DNA of 18,019 bases from CAZSPT01 sp964608895 (GTDB taxonomy: Bacteria > Patescibacteriota > Patescibacteriia > 2-01-FULL-39-33), in NCBI GenBank assembly GCA_964608895.1, contig CAZSPT010000014.1, positions 1-18,019 on the forward strand, written 5' to 3'. The translations under genes and the position numbers were made by a program. How positions within the stretch are numbered: the first letter of the stretch is position 1; each line of letters starts with the position of its first letter. Below are positions 11,668 through 18,019 of the stretch, in pieces. The notes beneath the pieces were generated by a model. That model worked only from the letters and a program-made list of their open reading frames with translations, did not search any database and was not told where the DNA came from.

Positions 11668-14043
11668 ATGAATTTTCAAGTTTCTTATAACTGGCTGAAA
11701 GAATACCTTAAAACAGCCAGACCGGCTGAAGAATTCAGCCAAAAATTAAGCTTGGCCGGTCCGACGGTTGAAAAAATTGTTTCTTTGGAAAAACAATTTT
11801 CTAAAGTGGTCGTTGGTGAGCTGGTTGAAAAAAAGCCTCATCCAAAAGCCGACCGGCTGTTTCTTGGCCAAGTTGATATCGGCAAAAAAACAATTAAGTT
11901 GGTTTTTGGAGATACAGTGGAGGTTGAACAGGGAACCCGGCTGCCAGTCGCTTTGCCGGGGACGATTCTGCCCAACGGACAAGAAATCAAAGAAACAACC
12001 ATTAGAGGAGAAAAATCCCAAGGGATGTTTTGCTTGGACAGCGAACTCGGAATTTCCGAACAAAATAAAATTTTCCGTTTTGATAAAAAAATCAAACCGG
12101 GAACTCCAATCACTAAAGCTTTGAAATTTCTCAAAGATGAAATTATTGATTTGGAAATAACCTCTAATCGGCCCGATCTTGCTTCAGTTGTCGGCTTGGC
12201 CCGAGAGGCCGCCGCCATTTTGGAGGAAAAATTCCTTTTTGAACGGCCGGTCCCGAATCTTAAAACAGAAAAAAAAGAAAAATTGGCTGTTACTAACAAG
12301 GAATCAAAAATCTGCCCCCGCTATCAAGCAGTTTTAATGACTGGAGCGACTGTCGAGCCATCGCCGATCTGGCTTCAGCAAAGATTGATTGCCGCCGGCC
12401 TCCGGCCGATCAATAATCTTGTTGATATTACCAATTATATTTTAAAAGAATTTGGCCAGCCAATGCATGTTTTTGACGTTGACAAACTCAATGGCCGGGA
12501 AATAAAAATTAGATTGGCCAAAAAAGGCGAAAAAATTTTAGCTTTGGATGAAAAAACCTATCAGCTTAATCCGGATGACTTAGTTATCGCCGATCGCCGG
12601 GGACCGGCGGCGATTGCCGGAATTATCGGCGGCCAAGAAAGCTCGGTCAATGAAAAAACCAAAACAATCGTTTTTGAAGCGGCTAATTTTGACCCGGTCA
12701 GCGTTAGAAAAACCAGCCGGCGGCTGAATCTTGCCACCGATAGCTCAAGTCTCTTTGAAAAAGGCCTTGAACCGGAAAATACCGAACTGGCGATTCTCCG
12801 AGCGATTGAATTGGCCCGGGAATTGGCCAACGCCAAACCAACGTCGGAAATTTTTGACCTAAACCATTCCCAAACGGCGGTCGCCAAAGTCTCCCTGACT
12901 CCAGAAGAAGTTGAAAAAACTTTGGGAACGGCGATTACCGAGGAAAAAATAACGACGATTTTGAAACGACTTGGCTTTCAACCGGATAAAAAAGAAAAAC
13001 AAGTATTTGAAGCTCCTTGGTGGCGGCGGCGGGATATTTCCGGCCCTCACGATTTAATTGAAGAAATCGCTCGGATTTACGGCTATCAAAATTTTCCAAC
13101 CAATCTTCCGGCCGGAGAATTGCCGGTTGAGATAAAAAACGAAGATTCTCGGATATTTTTCTGGGAAGACCGAATTAAAAACATTCTTGCCGGATTGGGA
13201 TTTTCTGAAGCTCGCAATTATTCTTTCAGCTCTGAAAAAAATATCAAAAATTGCTCGCTTAATCTTGAACAAGCGATAAAAATCGCTAATCCGCTTAATC
13301 TTGATTTTCAATATCTTCGGGTTTCGCTTACTCCCGGTCTACTTGAGAATGTCGCTGAAAACCAGAATTTTTTTCAAGACTTGAGGATTTTTGAATTAAG
13401 TAAAGTCTATCTTACTCAGGGAAAATTGGAACTCCCCGAAGAAAAAACTTTCCTAACGATTGTCTTTTCCAGTCGGGAGGAGGGGAGTCCCTTTCTTGAA
13501 GTCAAAGGAGCTTTAGAGGCACTTTTTGAAAAACTCAATATTGAAAATTTCAGCTTAAAACCTTTGGAAAAAGAAGAGTTTTTCTGGAATCGCTCAAAAA
13601 CCGGGGAAATAACAATCGGCGGGGAAGTTGTCGGACGGCTTGGAGAAATTAATCAGGAAATACTCTATCTTTTCAGAATCAAGCAGCCGGTCGCGATTGG
13701 AGAAATTGATTTTTCCAAATTGATTAAATTCGCCCGAACCACTCCAATCTACCATCCGATTCCAAAATTTCCGGGAATTGAGCTGGATCTTTCAATGGAA
13801 ATCTCCAAAAAAATCCGCTATCGCCAAGTGGCCGAAACAATCAAAGAAATCAGCCCTTTGGTTGAAACAGTCTTATTTCTCTCAGTATTTTCCGGCCGAA
13901 AAATTCCGGCCGGCCAAAAAGCTTTGGCGGTTAGAATTATCTACCGCGACCCCGAAACAACCCTAACTTTAGAGCAAGTAAAGGAAATTCATCAAAAAAT
14001 TGTTAAAAAACTTAAAAAAGAGTATAATATAAAAGTGAGATAA
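11668..14043 (+). CDS. pheT: Phenylalanyl-tRNA synthetase beta subunit
   Basis: The 791-residue beta subunit, full bacterial length. Domains in order: an EMAP/OB tRNA-binding domain (about 40-150, FSKVVVGELVEKKPHPKADRL to RGEKSQGMFCLDSELG); the B3/B4 editing module (about 210-390, with LRPINNLVDITNYI, GQPMHVFD and TDSSSLFEKGLEP); B5 (about 400-480); the catalytic-like core; and a C-terminal anticodon-binding FDX-ACB fold (about 697-791, with YRDPETTLTLEQVKEIHQK). No disruption is seen. The AGG directly touching the ATG is too close for a standard Shine-Dalgarno. Confidence 0.98.
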   Translation: MNFQVSYNWLKEYLKTARPAEEFSQKLSLAGPTVEKIVSLEKQFSKVVVGELVEKKPHPKADRLFLGQVDIGKKTIKLVFGDTVEVEQGTRLPVALPGTILPNGQEIKETTIRGEKSQGMFCLDSELGISEQNKIFRFDKKIKPGTPITKALKFLKDEIIDLEITSNRPDLASVVGLAREAAAILEEKFLFERPVPNLKTEKKEKLAVTNKESKICPRYQAVLMTGATVEPSPIWLQQRLIAAGLRPINNLVDITNYILKEFGQPMHVFDVDKLNGREIKIRLAKKGEKILALDEKTYQLNPDDLVIADRRGPAAIAGIIGGQESSVNEKTKTIVFEAANFDPVSVRKTSRRLNLATDSSSLFEKGLEPENTELAILRAIELARELANAKPTSEIFDLNHSQTAVAKVSLTPEEVEKTLGTAITEEKITTILKRLGFQPDKKEKQVFEAPWWRRRDISGPHDLIEEIARIYGYQNFPTNLPAGELPVEIKNEDSRIFFWEDRIKNILAGLGFSEARNYSFSSEKNIKNCSLNLEQAIKIANPLNLDFQYLRVSLTPGLLENVAENQNFFQDLRIFELSKVYLTQGKLELPEEKTFLTIVFSSREEGSPFLEVKGALEALFEKLNIENFSLKPLEKEEFFWNRSKTGEITIGGEVVGRLGEINQEILYLFRIKQPVAIGEIDFSKLIKFARTTPIYHPIPKFPGIELDLSMEISKKIRYRQVAETIKEISPLVETVLFLSVFSGRKIPAGQKALAVRIIYRDPETTLTLEQVKEIHQKIVKKLKKEYNIKVR

Positions 14044-14059
14044 ATAGCTTTCCAAAATT

Positions 14060-14368
14060 ATGATTGAATCAAGCAATGACATTTTTTGGATTATTTTGTC
14101 ATTTGTTGTTCTCTGGGTCGGAATTGTTTTCGGCTGGAGTATTTTTTATGTCGCGATGATTCTCCGGGATATTAGAGAAATCACCACCAGCTTCCGAAAA
14201 AAACTAACTCTGATAGACCAAATTCTGGAAATTGTCAAAAAGAAAGTTGAAACAACCGCCAACTACCTTCCGCCGCTAATTGAGGGCGCCAGCAAGCTGA
14301 TCACCCAGCTAAAGGAAAAAAACTCAACTTCAAAAAAATCTTCTGCCAAAAAAGGAAAAAAATCCTAA
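14060..14368 (+). CDS. Hypothetical single-span membrane protein, 102 aa, after pheT
   Basis: Not firmly recognised. There is one hydrophobic segment (about 8-35, FWIILSFVVLWVGIVFGWSIFY), then an amphipathic helical region (36-85) and a lysine/serine-rich end (KKSSAKKGKKS). This layout loosely resembles DUF948-like proteins, but I would not assign it. It begins 16 bp after pheT and precedes the operon terminator. Together with the 106-aa protein it makes two anchored, basic-tailed small proteins flanking pheT. Confidence 0.78.
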   Translation: MIESSNDIFWIILSFVVLWVGIVFGWSIFYVAMILRDIREITTSFRKKLTLIDQILEIVKKKVETTANYLPPLIEGASKLITQLKEKNSTSKKSSAKKGKKS

Positions 14369-14423
14369 AAATTCCGCCAGAAACCGTTTTAACAAATTGA
14401 AAAAAATACCGACTTTTTAAAAC

Positions 14424-14448
14424 AAAACCCCCGGCGCCGGGGGTTTTT
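14424..14448 (+). terminator. Terminator of the pheS-pheT unit
   Basis: A perfect inverted repeat AAAACCCCCGGC (14424-14435) / GCCGGGGGTTTT (14436-14447), followed by T. It is symmetric, so it may act in both directions. Confidence 0.92.
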
Positions 14449-14474
14449 ATCAGTAAATCGGCTAATTTTAAATT

Positions 14475-14503
14475 TTGACTGTTTCCCGATTATTTAGTAT
14501 ATT
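14475..14503 (+). promoter_or_regulatory. Promoter of the lysS-serS-ftsQ unit
   Basis: TTGACT (14475-14480), 17 bp, TATATT (14498-14503). Predicted start is near 14510, leaving about 37 nt before the lysS ATG. The leader can form a small hairpin (GCC/GGC at 14521-14530 with outer ACG/CGT). Confidence 0.8.
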
Positions 14504-14546
14504 AAGATTAATTACGGTCAGCCAAAAGGCCGTCAAAGCTAAAAAT

Positions 14547-15995
14547 ATGACAAATAAAATTAGTGAGCGCCAAGACCGGCTAAAAAAACTTGAATCAATC
14601 CAAAAGGCGGGAATTAATCCTTACCCTTCAAAATTTGAAAAAAAACAGCTTTTAGCCGAAGCTGGTGAGAAAAAATCAGGAGTAAAAGTTGATATTGCCG
14701 GCCGAATAATCGCTAAGCGAACCTTAGGCAAGATAATTTTCTGCCGGCTCCAGGATCAATCCGGGCGTCTTCAGGCTGTTTTAAAGCAGGATGAAATCGG
14801 TCGGAAAGATTTTGACTTTTTCCGAAAAAATCTTGATTTGGGAGATTTTCTCGGAGTAACCGGCAAAATGTTCACCACCAAAAGAGGGGAGTTTTCTGTT
14901 TTAGTTAAAAAATACCGGCTTTTAACAAAAGCTCTTCGGCCGCTTCCGGAAAAATGGCACGGACTCCAAGATGAAGAATTAAAACTTCGGAAAAGATATC
15001 TTGATTTTATCACCAACCCCGAATTAAAAAATCTTTTTATCCGAAAAAATTTTTTCTGGCAAACGACCAGGAATTTTATGGAAAAACTGGATTTTCTGGA
15101 AATTGAAACTCCAATTCTTGAAACTTCAGCCGGCGGCGCCGAAGCTGAGCCGTTCGTTACCCGCCACCAAGCCTTTGACCTTGAGGTTTATTTAAGAATA
15201 TCAACCGGTGAACTTTGGCAAAAAAGACTGATGGTCGCCGGATTTGAAAAAACCTTTGAAATCGGTCGGCAATTTCGGAATGAAGGAGTCAGTCGGGAGC
15301 ATCTTCAAGATTACAGCCAAATGGAATGCTATTGGGCTTATGCCGATTATCAAAAAATGATGAATTTGGTTGAAAAATTAATTAAAGAAATCGTTAAAAA
15401 AGTCTATCACCGAACTAAATTTACCATTAACGGACACCAAGTTGACTTTAGCGGTTCCTGGAAAAAAATTGACTATGCCGAAACCCTTTCCCAAAAAGCG
15501 AAATTAAACGTCTTAACGGCCAGCCAAAAAGAGATTCAAAAAAAATTAAAAAAACTAAAAATGGAATTCAGCCCAAAGGACGGGCGAGGCCGCTTGATTG
15601 ACTTGCTTTGGAAGTATTTTCGCTCGCAGTTCAGCGGCCCGGTTTTTTTAATAAATCATCCGACAGTAATTTCTCCACTGGCCAAAAAACACTCCGACCA
15701 TCCTGAAAAAACCCAACGGTTCCAACTAATCGTTGGCGGCAGTGAACTCGGCAACGGCTATTCCGAGCTAAATGATCCAATCGATCAAGCCGAGCGTTTT
15801 CAAGAACAGGCCGCTCTGCGAGCTCAAGGCGACACCGCCGCCCAAATGTTTGACCAAGATTTTGTTGAAGCTTTAGAGTATGGAATGCCGCCGGTCGCCG
15901 GATTTGGATTTTCTGAACGGTTGTTCGCCTTTTTAGAGAACCGACCGGTTAGAGAATGCCAATTCTTTCCACTTGTTAAGCCAAAACAGCAATAA
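14547..15995 (+). CDS. lysS: Lysyl-tRNA synthetase, class II, with variant motifs 2 and 3
   Basis: Charges tRNA-Lys. It is 482 residues from the ATG at 14547; a longer frame opening at a TTG at 14475 overlaps the promoter and is rejected. The OB-fold anticodon-binding domain spans about 45-135. Motif 1 is near 180-190 (FLEIETPIL). SAGGAEAEPF is conserved. Motif 2 contains RQFRNEG (241-247). GGSELGNGYSELNDP (397-411) and GMPP (446-449) are typical of class II LysRS. Two segments differ from the common bacterial form: the usual RHNPEF after FRNEG.S is REHLQDYS here, and the usual GIGIDRL of motif 3 is GFGFSERL (453-459), more like AsnRS. All key class II arginines are kept, so it should be active. 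Whether this is a lineage variant needs an alignment. Confidence 0.95.
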   Translation: MTNKISERQDRLKKLESIQKAGINPYPSKFEKKQLLAEAGEKKSGVKVDIAGRIIAKRTLGKIIFCRLQDQSGRLQAVLKQDEIGRKDFDFFRKNLDLGDFLGVTGKMFTTKRGEFSVLVKKYRLLTKALRPLPEKWHGLQDEELKLRKRYLDFITNPELKNLFIRKNFFWQTTRNFMEKLDFLEIETPILETSAGGAEAEPFVTRHQAFDLEVYLRISTGELWQKRLMVAGFEKTFEIGRQFRNEGVSREHLQDYSQMECYWAYADYQKMMNLVEKLIKEIVKKVYHRTKFTINGHQVDFSGSWKKIDYAETLSQKAKLNVLTASQKEIQKKLKKLKMEFSPKDGRGRLIDLLWKYFRSQFSGPVFLINHPTVISPLAKKHSDHPEKTQRFQLIVGGSELGNGYSELNDPIDQAERFQEQAALRAQGDTAAQMFDQDFVEALEYGMPPVAGFGFSERLFAFLENRPVRECQFFPLVKPKQQ

Positions 15996-16004
15996 CCTAA
16001 AACT

Positions 16005-17252
16005 ATGTTGGACATCGCTAAGATTCAAAACGATTTTGAGGAGGTTGAAAAAGCGCTCGCTAAGAGAATGCCGGCTGAAAAAGTTTCAAAATTACTTAAT
16101 CAGTCTCTGAAAATAGACCAAGACCGGCGTAAGTTAATTCAGAAAACCGAGCAACTTAAAGCCGAACGAAACCAGGCTTCAAAGACCAAACCCGACCAGA
16201 AAACAATTTCCCAAATGAAGCAAGTCGGAGAGGAAATAAAAAAAATTGACCAAGAATTGGAGAAAATTGAAAAAAGATTCCAAGCGGTTATGGAGGAACT
16301 GCCGAACCTTCCGGCTGAAGACGTGCCGGCCGGCGACAAAGAAAATAATCAAATTTTGGAAGTTTTCGGAAAAAAGCCGGAATTTGACTTTAAGCCAAAA
16401 AACCATCTTGAAATTTCCGAAAACCTTAAACTTATTGATTATCAACGAGCCGCTAAAATGTCCGGAACCGGCTTCTGGTGTTATACCGGTAAAGGCGCTC
16501 TTTTAGAATGGGCTTTATTGAATTATTTTCTGGATTTTCACCAAAAAAACAACTACATTTTCATTCTGCCTCCGTTTTTACTAACCGAAGAATCAGCCTA
16601 TACTTCAGGTCATCTTCCAAAATTCCGAGACGATCTTTTCTGGACCGAGAAAGGAAAACTTTGCCTTAACCCGACCAGTGAAATGATGCTCGGCAACTAC
16701 CATCGGGACGAAATTATCGCCGCCGAAGAGCTTCCGCTGAAATACTGCGCTTATAGCGCCTGCTTTCGCCGGGAAGCCGGCTCCTATCGCCAGGAAGAGC
16801 GGGGGATGCTCCGAGGTCATCAATTCAATAAGATTGAAATGTTCCAACTAACCAAACCCGAAGACTCTTGGGACGCTTTTAAGGAGTTAACACAAAATGC
16901 CCAAAAACTGGTTGCCGGCCTCGGCCTCCATTATCAAACGGTTAAACTGGCCGCTGAAGACGCCAGCGCTTCAATGGCCAAAACAATTGATATTGAAGTC
17001 TATCTCCCAAGTATTCAAGGATACAAAGAAGTAAGCAGTGTTTCAAACGCTTTGGACTACCAGGCTCGACGGGGAAATATCCGCTATCAAGACTCCCAAA
17101 CTAAAAAAAACGCCTTTGTCCATACTCTGAACGCCTCTGGTTTGGCGACGACTCGGCTGTTCCCGGCGATTTTAGAGCAATTTCAGCAGCCGGACGGTTC
17201 AGTGGCGATTCCTGAAGCGCTCCAAAAATACTGTCGTTTTGAAAAAATCTAA
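16005..17252 (+). CDS. serS: Seryl-tRNA synthetase
   Basis: Charges tRNA-Ser and tRNA-Sec where present. 415 residues, normal length. Residues about 1-105 form the long antiparallel coiled-coil arm (MLDIAKIQNDFEEVEKALAK, with many Lys/Glu heptads) that binds the long variable arm of tRNA-Ser. The class II core includes TSEMML, motif 2 FRREAGSYRQEERGMLRGHQF (about 254-274), and motif 3 with LNASGLATTRLFPAILEQFQ and the ending PDGSVAIPEALQKYC. It lies 9 bp after lysS, in the same transcription unit. Confidence 0.98.
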   Translation: MLDIAKIQNDFEEVEKALAKRMPAEKVSKLLNQSLKIDQDRRKLIQKTEQLKAERNQASKTKPDQKTISQMKQVGEEIKKIDQELEKIEKRFQAVMEELPNLPAEDVPAGDKENNQILEVFGKKPEFDFKPKNHLEISENLKLIDYQRAAKMSGTGFWCYTGKGALLEWALLNYFLDFHQKNNYIFILPPFLLTEESAYTSGHLPKFRDDLFWTEKGKLCLNPTSEMMLGNYHRDEIIAAEELPLKYCAYSACFRREAGSYRQEERGMLRGHQFNKIEMFQLTKPEDSWDAFKELTQNAQKLVAGLGLHYQTVKLAAEDASASMAKTIDIEVYLPSIQGYKEVSSVSNALDYQARRGNIRYQDSQTKKNAFVHTLNASGLATTRLFPAILEQFQQPDGSVAIPEALQKYCRFEKI

Positions 17253-17265
17253 CCAACCGTCGGAA

Positions 17266-18019
17266 ATGTTTAAAAAAATATTCCCGAAAAGAAGTTCCAG
17301 AAAAATTAAACGGGATTATCTCCAAAAAGAACTCAGCAACCCTTATTTCAAAAATAAAAAAATCGGCCGGCAATTCAACACTAAACGCTATTTGAAAATA
17401 CTGGGATTAATTTTGGCCGTCTATGTCATCGGCTATCGCAGTCTGTTTGAAATTAACCGGTTTGAGGTTAGGGGATTGGATATGATTACTGAGAGTCAAT
17501 TCAGGGAAACTGTCAATCAAGCCCTAAATCATTGGATATTTTGGCTTCTGCCTCAAAGAAATCTTCTTTTTCTGAGTAAAAAAAATCTGGCTGAAAAAAT
17601 TACCCGGCAATACCAATTAGAAAAATTGGAAATCAATAAAAACTGGAAAAAGCTAACAATTACCGTTGAAGAAAAGCCTTGCCACTTAATTGTCTATAAT
17701 CAGGAAGCTTTTTATTTTGCCGACCGTCAAGGAACAATTATTCAAAAAATTCCGGAAAAAAAAGTCAGAGATTATTGGGAGCGGTTTCCAATCGTTAATG
17801 TTGGAGAACGGGAAATTTCAATCGGCCGGGAGCTGATTCCGATAATAAAAGCGAAATTTATTCTCAAATTAGACAAGGAGATAAAAAAAACCACCTTAAA
17901 AACACAAGGATACGAGCTCGGAGTAGGGGAGGATGAAATTTATCTGGTTGCCAAAGACGGTTGGCGGGCTTATTTCAATGTTAATCGGGAAATAAAAATA
18001 TCTTTAGAAAATCTTCTTT
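17266..18019 (+). CDS. ftsQ: FtsQ/DivIB-like cell-division protein, N-terminal 251 codons (3' end outside window)
   Basis: The frame opens at ATG 17266, 13 bp after serS, and is still open at the window end. Layout is that of FtsQ/DivIB: a basic cytoplasmic tail (1-42), one membrane helix (about 43-60, YLKILGLILAVYVIGY), then a POTRA-like domain (about 61-136) starting INRFEVRGLDMITESQFRE and ending LEKLEINKNWKKLTITVEEK. After it comes PCHLIVYNQEAFYFADRQGT, like the beta domain of the family. In other bacteria this protein links FtsA/FtsZ to septal wall synthesis through FtsB and FtsL. The call rests on architecture and the characteristic F.V.G......EEK.P pattern rather than strong identity; another single-POTRA protein remains possible. 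Confidence 0.75.
   Translation, partial: MFKKIFPKRSSRKIKRDYLQKELSNPYFKNKKIGRQFNTKRYLKILGLILAVYVIGYRSLFEINRFEVRGLDMITESQFRETVNQALNHWIFWLLPQRNLLFLSKKNLAEKITRQYQLEKLEINKNWKKLTITVEEKPCHLIVYNQEAFYFADRQGTIIQKIPEKKVRDYWERFPIVNVGEREISIGRELIPIIKAKFILKLDKEIKKTTLKTQGYELGVGEDEIYLVAKDGWRAYFNVNREIKISLENLL

Noticed and set aside
14475..14546. Longer lysS starting at 14475
   Set aside because: This start is a TTG inside the -35 box and the extra residues do not resemble LysRS; ATG 14547 gives the family-typical N-terminus.
1..18019. CRISPR array, insertion sequence, tRNA or rRNA gene
   Set aside because: I looked for regularly spaced repeats, transposase genes, terminal inverted repeats and tRNA T-arm motifs and saw none.

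Overview
The window looks like a chromosome segment from a small-genome bacterium of the Candidate Phyla Radiation (Patescibacteria, probably Parcubacteria-like). This is inferred from the A+T-rich, lysine-rich coding sequence, short intergenic gaps, compact or trimmed housekeeping proteins (AlaRS without its C-terminal domain, RpoA without its C-terminal DNA-binding domain), a patescibacterial-looking class II LysRS, and several small unrecognised membrane proteins. All protein genes lie on the + strand and read cleanly in the standard code. Their stop codons are TAA (mostly) or TAG (rplQ, rplM), never TGA.

Layout. 1-1248: the 3' end of alaS, an 86-residue unknown protein and an intrinsic terminator. 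1249-5711: a ribosomal and transcription operon (infA-rpmJ-rpsM-rpsK-rpsD-rpoA-rplQ-rplM-rpsI) behind a consensus promoter and a structured leader RNA, closed by a terminator. 5715-8842: a single transcription unit for a UvrD/PcrA-type helicase fused to a RecB-like Fe-S nuclease, apparently leaderless. 8843-9822: about 1 kb without a credible protein gene. It holds a strong consensus promoter, about 590 nt of highly structured forward RNA with its own terminator, and a second rod-like structured RNA that probably reads the other way from strong minus-strand promoters. 9776-10252: a four-helix membrane protein with promoter and terminator. 10255-14448: pheS, a small membrane protein, pheT, a second small membrane protein and a terminator; pheS is apparently leaderless. 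14475-18019: lysS, serS and the first 251 codons of an FtsQ/DivIB-like division protein, which runs off the window.

The genes are mainly core translation machinery: ribosomal proteins, IF-1, four sets of aminoacyl-tRNA synthetases (Ala, Phe, Lys, Ser) and the RNA polymerase alpha subunit, plus one DNA-repair enzyme and one cell-division gene.

The most unusual items are (i) the large ornate non-coding RNA at about 8920-9511, which I could not match to tmRNA, RNase P RNA, SRP RNA or a group I/II intron; (ii) the convergent small RNA beside it; (iii) an RpoA whose alpha-CTD is replaced by an acidic tail ending in an AT-hook-like motif; and (iv) promoters placed so that uvrD and pheS mRNAs would start at the A of the ATG. 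Promoters share the pattern TTGACN, 16-18 bp, then TATAAT or a near match, often with an upstream TGN.
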